Assembly: GCF_011683955.1 (NCBI RefSeq)
Contig: NZ_JAAQPI010000010.1
Span: 1 to 64,000, forward strand
Reading direction: 5' to 3'
DNA: 64,000 nt
Origin: Pseudomaricurvus alkylphenolicus
Lineage (GTDB): Bacteria > Pseudomonadota > Gammaproteobacteria > Pseudomonadales > Cellvibrionaceae
In this document: positions 35,917 through 45,293 of the stretch, piece after piece
Numbering within the stretch: the first letter of the stretch is position 1
Layout: every line of letters begins with the position of its first letter
Notes under the pieces: generated by a model
What the model was told of the DNA's origin: nothing
The model's input: only the letters and a program-made list of their open reading frames with translations
The model's database searches: none
Position numbers and translations under genes: made by a program

Positions 35917-36732
35917 ATGTCGACACTAGCCAAAGGTATCTACAGCAACAGCATGGCCTGGGCAGCCATGGGCGATGGCGACAAGGTGGCGGTGATGATC
36001 CCAGGTGGGCCGGGTAACCCGCACCCCGGTGAGGGGATGGGTGCCAAAGCCTTGTTTAAACCCTATCGCGAATTGATGGCGGCGGGCTATAAAGTGATTT
36101 GTATTGCCCGCAAGCGCAATATGCCCCAGGGGTATTCGATCGAGCAAATGGCCAAAGATTATGCCGAGGTTATTGCAACCGAATTGGGCGGTCAGGTAGA
36201 TCTGGTTGTTGGCAGCTCCTACGGCGGTATGGTTGGGCAGTTTATTGCGGCAAACCATCCAGAGTGCACCAAGAAAATGGTGCTGCATGTAGCTGCCTGT
36301 CAAATTAACGAGCCCATCAAAAGTGTCGATGTGGCTTTCGGTAAGGCCATGGCTGAGGGCAAGAGCTTCAAGGCGGGGGCTTTATACGCCGAGGGTTTGT
36401 TCCCGAATATGCTGCCGGCACTGGCGAAATTTTTCGCGGGTACCATGATGTGGATGATGGGTGGCAGTGGCAAGCATGAGTATTACGCCAACGATGTGGT
36501 GGTGGAAGCTGAGGCCGAGGTAACCTTTGATACCCGTGAGGCGCTACCGAAAATTTCCATACCGGTGCTAATGATTTCCGGCGATAAGGATTATTGGTTC
36601 AGTGAAGCGCTGACTCTAGAGACCGCCGAACTGATCCCTGGATGCCAGTTAAAAATGTACCAGGGCAAAGGGCATCTGGATGCCGCCATGGATCCGCGCT
36701 CGGCGGAGGATATTCTGGAATTTATTGCCTGA
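35917..36732 (+). CDS. Alpha/beta hydrolase
   Basis: 271 residues. Oxyanion-like MIPGGPGNPHPG, nucleophile Ser101 in GSSYGG, an Asp in MISGDKDYW and His in GKGHLDAA. No signal peptide. It follows the oxidoreductase by 147 bases, in which a 28-codon frame (35807-35893) is open but has no ribosome site and no recognisable similarity, so I do not call it. Substrate unknown. Confidence 0.88.
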   Translation: MSTLAKGIYSNSMAWAAMGDGDKVAVMIPGGPGNPHPGEGMGAKALFKPYRELMAAGYKVICIARKRNMPQGYSIEQMAKDYAEVIATELGGQVDLVVGSSYGGMVGQFIAANHPECTKKMVLHVAACQINEPIKSVDVAFGKAMAEGKSFKAGALYAEGLFPNMLPALAKFFAGTMMWMMGGSGKHEYYANDVVVEAEAEVTFDTREALPKISIPVLMISGDKDYWFSEALTLETAELIPGCQLKMYQGKGHLDAAMDPRSAEDILEFIA

Positions 36733-36799
36733 GCTGAATTATTTTTACGGGTTGAATCCAGTGATTTGTTAAATATCAAATCATGTCGACAGGAAACCA

Positions 36800-37654
36800 A
36801 TGATGAGTGATACAACGACGCTGCCAGGCCTTTTCAAGAATCTTTCTCATCGGCTTATCAAGGCCGACAGCAACGGCATTGATTACAATGTCTGGATTGC
36901 GACACCACCAGGTTACGAGCAAAGCGAGGACCTTTACCCCATGGTAGTTGTCCTGGATGGGGAGTTCTTTATAGGCTCTGCTCTGGAGACGGTTGCCCTG
37001 CAGTCGTCCATCGGCGAGTCTAAACCGGTGATTGTCGTCGGCGTTTCTACCGCGCCTCCGGGAGTACACGCTATTCAGCGCAATATCGATTACTCGGCCG
37101 AGGTGCCCTCAGAGGCGTCCATGAGAGTACCACCGGGCAAGGAGTTCTCCTTCTGGAAGTTGATTGAAACCATGATCGAGGCCGGTGGACTGAAGTTTGA
37201 GGAAGGTTTCGGCGGTACTGACCAGTTCCACAGCTTTCTCAGTGATCAACTGCTGGAGCAACTCAAAGCCGACTATCGGATTGATCCGAAAGAGATTGGT
37301 CTGGCCGGACATTCGTCGGGTGGCGATTTCGCGGTCGACACGCTGTTGAGAAAACAGACTCCCTTCAGCAAATTTATTGTGGGCTCTTACGGCATCGACG
37401 TGCTGGAACGGAGACTGCCCGAGCGGGAAGCCGCTTTTGCCGAAATGCCGGCTATGGCACCTCTCCGCCAAAGCCTGAACCGGAACAATTCACAGATTCT
37501 CCCGAATACCCCAATTGAAATACCCAACTCTTCGCCTGTTTCAGAAAAAAAGTGTCAATATCAGATATTTGGACCTTTGCTCAGACTGTCTTTTCTATCG
37601 AATTCTGCCATATTTTCTCTCACTCATTTTCAGGTCATACACAAGCTTCAATAA
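36800..37654 (+). pseudogene. Alpha/beta-fold esterase, 3'-truncated
   Basis: The first ~220 codons encode an esterase D/ferri-siderophore-esterase-like protein: YNVWIATPPGYE, VVVLDGEFF, nucleophile elbow GHSSGG and VGSYGIDVLERRLPEREAAF. After about base 37470 the similarity stops; the rest of the frame is unrelated and runs straight through the orphan promoter block at 37552-37619. The region that would carry the catalytic Asp/His is therefore missing. This marks the left edge of a deletion. ATG 36800 or 36803, with AGGAAA upstream. Confidence 0.75.
37552..37619 (+). promoter_or_regulatory. Orphan copy of the locus 2 promoter block
   Basis: Same 68-base length and about two-thirds identity to 24162-24229: GTGTCAATATCA at the left, CAGACTGT in the middle, CTGCCATATTTTCTC at the right, preceded by an A-run. 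No TonB receptor follows; instead a hydrolase scar lies 115 bases downstream. It looks like the surviving promoter of a lost receptor operon. Confidence 0.5.
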
Positions 37655-37733
37655 CTGACGGCAAATCGAACATGAGCAGTGTTGGCTTTGCGCCCGGTTC
37701 GCAAAAACGTATCAACAATCGGTAACCACAAAT

Positions 37734-37865
37734 ATGTTAGAAGCAAATGGTGAGTCTTCACTATTCTGAAACGAAGAACAGAGGTCAGCATACCTGGCAC
37801 CGAATGTAGAAGTGGAACTTCTGCTGGGATCGGGCAACCGGTCAATTGTCTTGATAGCGACATGA
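37734..37865 (+). pseudogene. Scar of a locus-2-type alpha/beta hydrolase gene
   Basis: Reads MLEANGESSLF, stop, NEEQRSAY, then PNVEVELLLGSGN. The first part matches the start of the 28032 gene (MLEANGESSLFKDEQQKSAF), the last part matches its C-terminal PDVEVELIPNGG. So one premature stop and an internal deletion of about 240 codons have collapsed the gene to 44 codons. Not functional. Confidence 0.7.
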
Positions 37866-38044
37866 AAGAGCATTTTCGCGTTCATAGAGTATTACCTGGA
37901 ACCCCAGCTTACATAATGGCTATAGGTAGGACTGGTAGCCCGAAATAATATAATTAGTTGATTAAAACCTGTAATACAACTTACGATGCAATCTGGTGGG
38001 GCCAGATGCAAGGCCGAAAACGTTCGAGGGAGAAAATTAAGACA

Positions 38045-38858
38045 ATGTTGCAAATACTCAGTTGGTCTTTCGCGCGTCTGGCGGGAGTCGTGTGTTTCCT
38101 GGCAACACCGGTATCCGCTGCCAATGTCGGCGGAGGAAAGTGGCTTCACGGCGCTATTCGACGGCAAGTCGCTTCAAGGGTGGGAGGGTGACACAACCTA
38201 TTGGCGCGTAGAAGACGGAGCCATTGTTGGAGAGGTCACAGAGGCGACGTTGCTAAAGGATTACAACAGCTTCCTTATCTTCCGAGGGGGACCCGTTCGC
38301 GATTTTGAGCTGAGGCTAAAATATCGCATTTCTCCCCAGGGGAATGGCGGCGTGAATTACCGCAGTCAATCGCTCTACGAACCCAAGTGGACAATGCGAG
38401 GTTACCAGTTTGACATCGACGGCCCGCAGTGGAGTGCTCCGTTTACGGGTTGGTTACGAGCGACCGGGAAAAAAATTCCAGATTGGCAGAATCCGGGCAG
38501 TCTGATGGATCCTCCTTCGGGGTTGAGGGTAACCGGTCAGAATTATGACGAACTGGGGCGTCATATCCTGGCACTCCCCGGTGAGGTAGCTCGAGTGGGT
38601 GCCGGTGGCAGCAGCCGCGTGGAGGCTCTTCTCGGAGATCAAGAGCTGGTGAATTCTCTGGTAAACAGTGACTGGAATGAGTTGCGAATCATCGCCCGGG
38701 GCAATATTTTGATTCACATTGTCAATAATCATGTGGTGTCTATCGTGATTGATGACGACGTTGACAGCCGACACGACGAGGGCGATATCGGTATCCAGGT
38801 ACATGTAGGTCCGCCCATGAAGGCCGAATACCGAGACATTAGGCTTAAACGATTCTAG
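38045..38858 (+). pseudogene. Exported DUF1080 (3-keto-disaccharide hydrolase-like) protein, frameshifted
   Basis: DUF1080 proteins are exported jelly-roll proteins, some cleaving 3-keto-glycosides. From about 38130 to 38858 one frame encodes the domain: FTALFDGKSLQGWEG, WRVEDGAIVGE, FELRLKYRI, GNGGVNYRSQS, YQFDIDG and terminal EYRDIRLKRF. The signal peptide MLQILSWSFARLAGVVCFLA... ending VSA lies in a different frame starting at 38045, and the two meet near 38120-38140. One indel there would restore a normal exported protein. Alternatively, an ATG at 38124 could start a leaderless version in the cytosol. A sequencing error cannot be excluded. Confidence 0.75.
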
Positions 38859-38876
38859 ACATTGTGTTCAGATCAC

Positions 38877-39917
38877 TCAGGAATAACAGATTTTTCGATC
38901 AGCCGTTGGGGATTGTTGATAAAACTTTTTATAGGCACGGGTAAAACTCGACTGTGCGTTATAGCCAACGGCCAGGGCAACCTCCAGCATGTTCATCTTG
39001 CCCTGTCTGATCAACTCCCTGGCTTTTTCCATCCGCTGTGTCAGCAGGTATTCCGAAATGCCCACACCATAGGTGCTCTTGAACATCGACGACAGGTTGC
39101 TGCGACATATTCCAACCGCTTCCGCCAGTTGTTCAATGGATAAGGGGTCGCAGTAGTGCAAGTTCAGATGCTCAATGACCTTGGCCATGGCCGCAGATTT
39201 TCTCTTGCTAAGGTTGTTGTCCTGCAGGTAGGCGTTTTCCAGGTCATAGAGGTTGACAACGGTTTGACAGAGCAGTTCATCAAATTTTGCTCGCAGATAC
39301 TTATTGGCCATCTGTCCGGAAAAGGGATGGTGCAGCATTTCGGATGTGATCCGTTTGATGGTGCTGCTCATGGGAAAAGTAGCCGCGGTCGTTTCTTCCA
39401 CGGCAACGATGGGCTGTATGCTGCCGGGAACACGGTCGATTTCCAAACCATATTCCTTAATCAGACAAGAGGCGGGTATCCAAAGCGCTACGGACTTAAC
39501 CTGTTCTCCTGCGCGCAGTATTTTTGTCTGAAAGCCATTTTGGGAATAGCTGGAAAGGGTGATGCGGGCATTTTGTGCATTGAGGATACGGTGGTCTCCG
39601 TACCATTGTTCATAGCCACCCTCCAAAATGAATTCAAGACCAACAAAACCCTCTATGGGCGTCGACACTGAGTGGTTCTTCAAGGTCTGTTGGTCTCTGA
39701 TACTGACCAGGCATTCCTCGTACGGCTGCCATATGTCCAGTTTACCCGACAGATACGTCTTCGTTTCTGAGAATAGTGCACTGAGAGGAATAGGGCCTGG
39801 TGTTGTCTCCGCCCAGCGGGGGTAGGCCTGAATCTGAGACGCAGCACTCTGAGCGACAACGTTCTTTGGCGAGCAAACGTCAATCCCGGATGTACGTATA
39901 TCAATCATCACTTTCAC
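38877..39917 (-). CDS. AraC-family regulator (locus 3)
   Basis: 346 residues. C-terminal HTH pair: SIEQLAEAVGICRSNLSSMF and NMLEVALAVGYNAQSSFTRA, ending YKKFYQQSP. The N-terminal ~240 residues have no clear named motif. Divergent from the third TonB receptor across a 464-base gap and likely its regulator. Direct TCAGGGC repeats lie 42-71 bases upstream of its start. Confidence 0.9.
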   Translation of the reverse strand: MKVMIDIRTSGIDVCSPKNVVAQSAASQIQAYPRWAETTPGPIPLSALFSETKTYLSGKLDIWQPYEECLVSIRDQQTLKNHSVSTPIEGFVGLEFILEGGYEQWYGDHRILNAQNARITLSSYSQNGFQTKILRAGEQVKSVALWIPASCLIKEYGLEIDRVPGSIQPIVAVEETTAATFPMSSTIKRITSEMLHHPFSGQMANKYLRAKFDELLCQTVVNLYDLENAYLQDNNLSKRKSAAMAKVIEHLNLHYCDPLSIEQLAEAVGICRSNLSSMFKSTYGVGISEYLLTQRMEKARELIRQGKMNMLEVALAVGYNAQSSFTRAYKKFYQQSPTADRKICYS

Positions 39918-40381
39918 CTCTCAATTAAGCTGTTCTTATAGCGCTTGGTTATATTTGCTCAGGGCTATTATTGGTATCTGTTCAGGGCCGTTGAGGCCAG
40001 GGAATTAAATGACGACAAGTGGTAAAAACTCTCGGCGAATCTGCACAAGTTGAATCTATGCGGCGCCATACAATGGAACCTCGATCCGATGAGAAGAAGG
40101 TGTGCTGTATTGATGCCAAAAATCTCAATATCGGGTCTCCCAAAGCAGGAACTGTTGTGAGGGCCGAAACTATACTCAGAAAGCATTTATATAGAACGGC
40201 GATGATCTGATGACCTCACAGAAATCCGTCCATTGTCAGGCTCTCGCGAGTATCGCTAGGGCCCGGCTTTTGACGCATAATGAAACAAATATAGCATATA
40301 TACAATCAAGATATAATACAAGTTTGCGGGGTAATCCCAAGGTGTAAAAACCCCTGTAATCCCGCCTTCGAAGGAGAACTG
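39918..40381. promoter_or_regulatory. Divergent promoter region, AraC / TonB receptor of locus 3
   Basis: 464 bases without a gene. TCAGGGC appears at 39959-39965 and 39982-39988, 23 bases apart, a possible AraC operator. On the plus strand a very AT-rich tract holds TTGACG (40270-40275) and TATAAT (40312-40317); these are too far apart to be one promoter, but TATAAT is a fair -10. A 63-codon frame at 40019-40210 is open but has no similarity or ribosome site that I can support. Confidence 0.4.
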
Positions 40382-42514
40382 ATGATGAACACACAAAAAT
40401 CGTTAGCTGTGGCTGTCATGATGGCTGTTGCGGGCAATATAAGTGCCACCATGGCCGCTGAGGGCGGTGCTGAGGACTTCCGCTTGGAAGAAATAGTGGT
40501 CACGGCTCGAAAGATCGAGGAATCCCTGCAGGATGTACCGGCGGCGGTTTCCGCGATTGGCGCGAATGTCCTGGAAACCGGAAATCTCAGCAGTGTTGCT
40601 GATGTGCAGAATATCGTCCCGGGCCTGAGAATCAATTCCGACGGCGATCAGCGTGCTTTTGTACAAATTCGCGGTGTCGGGGTGACGCTGCAAACGACCA
40701 TTCAGCCAGGCGTGGGTCTGTTTATGGATGGCATCTACGTGCCTTACACCTCCTCAATTAACGACAGTTTCCTGGATACCGCCCAGGTTGAAGTGGTCCG
40801 TGGTCCCCAGGGAACCCTGTTTGGTAAAAACACCTTGGGTGGTGCGATAAACGTCATCAGTAAACTGCCCGGCGACGAGCTGGAAGCCAGCATATCCGGT
40901 TCCTGGACAGAAGAAGATGAGGCTCACAAGATTTCTGCGAGAGTGGCGGGTCCTATCATCGCAGATACCCTGTACGGCTCACTGGCCGCCTCCACCAGTG
41001 AATCGGATGGATTTTACCAACACAAAACAGTGGGCAGTAACTGGGATGCCCGCGAATCAGATGCGATTAAGGGTGCTCTGCGCTGGATCTACAGCGACCA
41101 GGGGGAATTCCGCCTGTCCGCGAGTTACGGGGATTACAGAGGCCCCGGCGTAGCCTATACACCGGTACCGGGTAACAATGTGGACGCTGATGATTTTGAC
41201 GGTGACTCCATTCTGTCGTTTCAGACATCTGCGGAGACTGAAATATTTCGCATGAATGGTACATTGACGCACTCGCTCAGCGACAGTACGGATCTGACAT
41301 TGACCCTTGGCTACGACAGCAGAGAGCAAGTGGGGAATGCAGACAGGGATTTTCTGCCCACTGATATCGTCCGTGGCAGGGTGTCTCTGGACGAAGACTT
41401 TACCCAGGCGGAGATACGATTTGAGACCCAATTCTCAGACACATTACGTGTTATGTATGCCGGTTTCTACAGCCGACAAAACAGCGATGAAATTTCTGAG
41501 AATATCGTCCCATCCGCGGGATTCAGCACATTTGGTACCCGCGATGTGGACGATGAAACCGTCTCCGTTTACGGCAATGCCTATTGGGAATTCAGCCCCA
41601 GCTGGGAGCTCGCCGTGGGCCTGCGATTTGATCGGTTCGAACAAACAGGAGTACTGGCGGAGTCAAGCGTTGTACTTGACCGATCAAATGCCATCAGTGT
41701 GGACCTGGAAGAAGACCCGGTAACCCCGATGATTTCCTTGTCCAAGGCCTGGTCTGATGAGTTAATGATGTACGCCACCTATTCCGAAGGCGTGCGCGCC
41801 GGCGGCTTTAACAATGGCGATGCTCCGGCTGGATTCGAAACCTGGGATGGAGACGAGGCGAAGAGCTACGAGCTGGGGTTCAAGTCTACATTGGCCGATG
41901 GCAGAGTTACCCTTAATGCGGCCGTCTATCATGTTGAGCAGGACGGCCTGATTCTCAATGAGCTGGTACCCGACGAAGAAACCTCTGCGCTGATTGTGGT
42001 TAACCAAAACCTCGGCGCGGTTGAAAACACTGGGTTCGAGGCCGAGTTCAATGCCGCCATTACCCCGGAGTGGGCACTGAATGCGGGTATCAGCTATGTC
42101 AGTGTCGACGTCGTTGATGATCCGAATAACGGTCTGGATTCCTACGATGGCAGCCTTCCTCTGCAGCCAGAGTGGTCTGGACATCTCTACACCCACTATG
42201 ACTTGTCTCTGGGTAAAGGTACTCTCAGGTCTTCAGTCGGCGTCTATTATACGGATGAAACCTTTGGGTTCGGTTCGGTCGCACCGGATTTTACGACATC
42301 CCCTCAACTCGATGACTATGTACTGGTGAATTTATCCGCTGATTATTCCATTGGCTCATTCTCGGTCGGTGTGTTCGCCGAGAACCTGACCGATGAAGGC
42401 TACTGGAATGCCTATATTGCCGAGGATGTGTTGCGGTCGTTGGGTGTTACTCAGGCAATTGGTGTCCGTGCCAAGCCACGAAATGTAGGCATCCGCTTGC
42501 GTTACGACTACTGA
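40382..42514 (+). CDS. TonB-dependent outer-membrane receptor (locus 3)
   Basis: 710 residues, signal peptide (cleavage near MAA/EGG), TonB box EEIVVTA near residue 37, plug motifs VQIRGVG, VEVVRGPQGTLFGKNTLGGAINVIS, and barrel ending RLRYDY with terminal Tyr. It is clearly a different lineage from the two receptors at 3892 and 24273, matching the common sphingomonad-type receptors for plant or aromatic compounds (family impression only). AAGGAG precedes the ATG. A perfect hairpin follows the stop. Confidence 0.95.
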   Translation: MMNTQKSLAVAVMMAVAGNISATMAAEGGAEDFRLEEIVVTARKIEESLQDVPAAVSAIGANVLETGNLSSVADVQNIVPGLRINSDGDQRAFVQIRGVGVTLQTTIQPGVGLFMDGIYVPYTSSINDSFLDTAQVEVVRGPQGTLFGKNTLGGAINVISKLPGDELEASISGSWTEEDEAHKISARVAGPIIADTLYGSLAASTSESDGFYQHKTVGSNWDARESDAIKGALRWIYSDQGEFRLSASYGDYRGPGVAYTPVPGNNVDADDFDGDSILSFQTSAETEIFRMNGTLTHSLSDSTDLTLTLGYDSREQVGNADRDFLPTDIVRGRVSLDEDFTQAEIRFETQFSDTLRVMYAGFYSRQNSDEISENIVPSAGFSTFGTRDVDDETVSVYGNAYWEFSPSWELAVGLRFDRFEQTGVLAESSVVLDRSNAISVDLEEDPVTPMISLSKAWSDELMMYATYSEGVRAGGFNNGDAPAGFETWDGDEAKSYELGFKSTLADGRVTLNAAVYHVEQDGLILNELVPDEETSALIVVNQNLGAVENTGFEAEFNAAITPEWALNAGISYVSVDVVDDPNNGLDSYDGSLPLQPEWSGHLYTHYDLSLGKGTLRSSVGVYYTDETFGFGSVAPDFTTSPQLDDYVLVNLSADYSIGSFSVGVFAENLTDEGYWNAYIAEDVLRSLGVTQAIGVRAKPRNVGIRLRYDY

Positions 42515-42557
42515 TAAAGCCTCGTTGTTTTGGTTCGGACCTAACTCCTTTTAGCCT

Positions 42558-42590
42558 GACAGGAGCTGTTCTTGGTGGACAGCTCCTGTC
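42558..42590 (+). terminator. Perfect 12-bp hairpin after the locus 3 receptor
   Basis: GACAGGAGCTGT (42558-42569) and ACAGCTCCTGTC (42579-42590) are exact inverse complements around a 9-base loop. No T-run follows, and the amidohydrolase start is 25 bases later. It may attenuate, protect the receptor mRNA 3' end, or separate expression of receptor and downstream enzymes. Confidence 0.5.
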
Positions 42591-42615
42591 GGTGCTGCAT
42601 AATTCAGGATTCAGC

Positions 42616-44241
42616 GTGAAGTATTCCAATCTTATCTATAGTCTATTCCTATCGGCAATAGTCGTCAGCCATGGTGCCGTGTCTGCTCAGGTTGAACCCG
42701 GTGAGGAAATTATCAGCAAGGTCCCCGAGTCTTTCCCGCCGGCTAAAAAGAGTCCCGCCAGGGGGGCGGAAAGCGAAGGTCCGTTTGACAAACTGATTAT
42801 CAAGAATGTCTTTCTGATCGATGGCACGGGTGCTCCCAATCAGGGGCCCGTTAACATTGTGATTGAAAACGACCGGATCACGGCGATTGAGGGCACTGGT
42901 GTTGGTACGATAGTTTCTGACAAAAAACAGAACTCAGCCGGAATCAAGGTGATTGACGCCAGCGGTCAGTATGCCATACCTGGCATGATCGATGCCCACG
43001 CCCATCTTGGCTCTCCCTACCACGCATTTTCAGGTTCTTTGACCGATGCTGAGTATGTTAACAAATTGTGGCTCGCCCACGGGGTAACGACGGTGAGAGA
43101 TGTCGGCGCTCTTCTGGGATTGTCGTGGACGCTGGAGAATAAACGACGCAGTGCCAATAATGAGATTACCGCTCCCAGAATGGTTGTGTTTGCACTTTTC
43201 CCCGAACAAACGGCGACGGAAAAAGCGGCGAGGAAATGGGTTCGCGCGGTTAAGAAAAGGGGAGCAGACGGCATCAAGCTTCTCGGGGCGGCCCCTAAAG
43301 TAGTGGAAGCTGCGATCAAAGAGGCCAAAAAGCTGGGGATGAAAACGACTCAGCACCATTCCCAGGTTACGGTAACCCGCTTGAATGTGCTCGACACCGC
43401 CCGTATGGGGCTGGACAGCATGGAGCACTGGTACGGTTTACCGGAGGCCATGTTTGAAGATCGAATCATTCAGGATTATCCCTACGATTATAACTTTAAC
43501 AATGAGCAAGATCGCTTCGGTCAGGCGGGGCGCTTGTGGTTACAGGCGGCGGCTCCCGGATCCGAGAAGTGGAACGCCACAATTGATGAACTTATCGGTC
43601 TCGACTTTACCATTGATCCCACGTTCACAATCTATGAAGCCAATCGGGATCTGATGCGAGAACAGCGCGCGGTATGGCACGACGAATACACAATGCCCTA
43701 TATTGCCCGTTCGTTTCAAGCCGATCCCCATACCCATGGTTCTTATTTCTTTAATTGGACGACCGCCGATGAAATAGCCTGGAAAAAGAACTACCGGCGC
43801 TGGATGACATTTATCAACGACTATAAGAATAAGGGGGGTAGGGTAACCGTGGGATCCGATTCCGGATTTATCTGGAAAATCTATGGCTTTGGCTATATTC
43901 GTGAACTGGAGTTGCTGCAGGAAGCGGGTTTTCACCCCTTGGAAGTGCTGAAGTCGGCCACCATTAATGGAGCTGAACTGCTTGGAATGGACGACCAAGT
44001 AGGCAGTATTCAGGTGGGTAAGAAGGCGGACATCGTTATTGTCAATGAAAACCCAATCGCAAACTTTAAGGTGCTATACGGCACCGGCCACCAGATGCTT
44101 GATAGCGACCAGGGCAAAATGGTAACCAGCAAGGGGATTCTATACACCATCAAGGATGGAATCGTGTACGACGCCAAAAAAATGCTGGAGGATGTCCGCG
44201 AGCTGGTCTTCGAGCAGAAAGTTAAGGAAGCCAAGCAGTGA
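42616..44241 (+). CDS. Exported amidohydrolase
   Basis: 541 residues. Metal-dependent amidohydrolase superfamily, imidazolonepropionase/prolidase-like branch. Signal peptide MKYSNLIYSLFLSAIVVSHG with cleavage near VSA/Q. Metal motif HAHLG (in GMIDAHAHLG), later His residues (TTQHHSQ) and Asp in VGSDSGF; C-terminal composite-domain strand KADIVIVNENP. I take GTG 42616 since GTG 42592 would put eight hydrophilic residues before the leader. It should hydrolyse an amide or ester in the periplasm after import by the adjacent receptor. It overlaps the next gene by four bases. Confidence 0.9.
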   Translation: MKYSNLIYSLFLSAIVVSHGAVSAQVEPGEEIISKVPESFPPAKKSPARGAESEGPFDKLIIKNVFLIDGTGAPNQGPVNIVIENDRITAIEGTGVGTIVSDKKQNSAGIKVIDASGQYAIPGMIDAHAHLGSPYHAFSGSLTDAEYVNKLWLAHGVTTVRDVGALLGLSWTLENKRRSANNEITAPRMVVFALFPEQTATEKAARKWVRAVKKRGADGIKLLGAAPKVVEAAIKEAKKLGMKTTQHHSQVTVTRLNVLDTARMGLDSMEHWYGLPEAMFEDRIIQDYPYDYNFNNEQDRFGQAGRLWLQAAAPGSEKWNATIDELIGLDFTIDPTFTIYEANRDLMREQRAVWHDEYTMPYIARSFQADPHTHGSYFFNWTTADEIAWKKNYRRWMTFINDYKNKGGRVTVGSDSGFIWKIYGFGYIRELELLQEAGFHPLEVLKSATINGAELLGMDDQVGSIQVGKKADIVIVNENPIANFKVLYGTGHQMLDSDQGKMVTSKGILYTIKDGIVYDAKKMLEDVRELVFEQKVKEAKQ

Positions 44242-45278
44242 TATACACCGCTATTGTGCAACGGGCTCTGCTATGGGCAGCCGTGCTGGTAATGCTGTCG
44301 AATACATCCCAACTGGCAGCAGGAGAGCATCTTGCCTGTCGAGAGGACAGTCCCCTAAATACAGCTTCCGACTGCGTTACGCCAATTTCCACGCTGAAGG
44401 ACCCAGCGCGGAGACTCGAGATCAGCAAGCAAGCCCGTAAACGCTATTTGATTAATCTGATCGTCGATAATCGCAATGGCGATTATCGATGGGGGCCGGA
44501 GTCCAGCCGGGGGAAGGATGTTCCAAAAGGCACGGTCAAACAATACGAATGGAATACAAGCGGTATATTCCCAAATACACATAGAAATTACTGGGTATAC
44601 GTACCCGCTCAATATCGATCCGACGAGCCTGCGGCCCTGATGGTGTTTCAGGATGGCGATCGATTTTTGAATGAAACCAATATGCCAACGCTCGCCGTGA
44701 TGGAAAATCTTATCCACAAGGGTGAAATGCCGGTTACCATTGCGGTCTTCGTTGAACCCGGTCGACCTCAAGGTAATGTGCAAGCGACAACCATTCGCAG
44801 CAGCCAGCGCCAGATAGAATACGATAAGCAGAATGACCACTACGCGCGTTTGCTATTGGAGGAGATTCTCCCCGAGGTACGCCGCTCGTACAATATCAGC
44901 GATGATCCCCGGATGCGTGCCATAGGTGGAGCCAGTTCCGGGGCAATGGCCGCCTGGAATGTCGCCTGGCAACGGCCAGATGCGTTTGGCAATGTGGTCT
45001 CATTTATCGGCAGCTATACTGATATTCACGGGGGGCATAACGTCCCCATGAACGTGCGAAGACACCCCACCAAACCCATACGGGTATTTATGCAAAGCGG
45101 ACTCTATGATTTTCAGCTGGAGTTTGGGGACTGGGCGCTGGCCAATCAAAGCATGGCCTCCGCGCTTGCTTATGCCGGTTATGACTATCGTTTCGTCTTC
45201 GGTGATGGCGGCCATGACACACAACACGCGGCCGCAATATTGGCCGACGCATTTCGTTGGATCTGGAAAGCAAATTAG
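44238..45278 (+). CDS. Exported alpha/beta-fold esterase (enterochelin esterase-like)
   Basis: 346 residues. Starts GTG in a GTGA overlap with the amidohydrolase stop, so translation is coupled. Signal peptide to about residue 28 (LAAG). Esterase motif with Ser233 in GGASSGAMAAW, Asp region HGGHNVP/MQSGLYD and His in DGGHDTQH. Family members hydrolyse siderophore esters or feruloyl-type esters. Together with the amidohydrolase it makes a two-enzyme periplasmic hydrolysis step. Confidence 0.9.
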   Translation: MIYTAIVQRALLWAAVLVMLSNTSQLAAGEHLACREDSPLNTASDCVTPISTLKDPARRLEISKQARKRYLINLIVDNRNGDYRWGPESSRGKDVPKGTVKQYEWNTSGIFPNTHRNYWVYVPAQYRSDEPAALMVFQDGDRFLNETNMPTLAVMENLIHKGEMPVTIAVFVEPGRPQGNVQATTIRSSQRQIEYDKQNDHYARLLLEEILPEVRRSYNISDDPRMRAIGGASSGAMAAWNVAWQRPDAFGNVVSFIGSYTDIHGGHNVPMNVRRHPTKPIRVFMQSGLYDFQLEFGDWALANQSMASALAYAGYDYRFVFGDGGHDTQHAAAILADAFRWIWKAN

Positions 45279-45293
45279 AGGGTTACGTCATAC

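Noticed and set aside
40019-40210. 63-codon frame in the locus 3 divergent promoter region
   Set aside because: No ribosome site, no similarity I can name, and it lies where regulatory DNA is expected.
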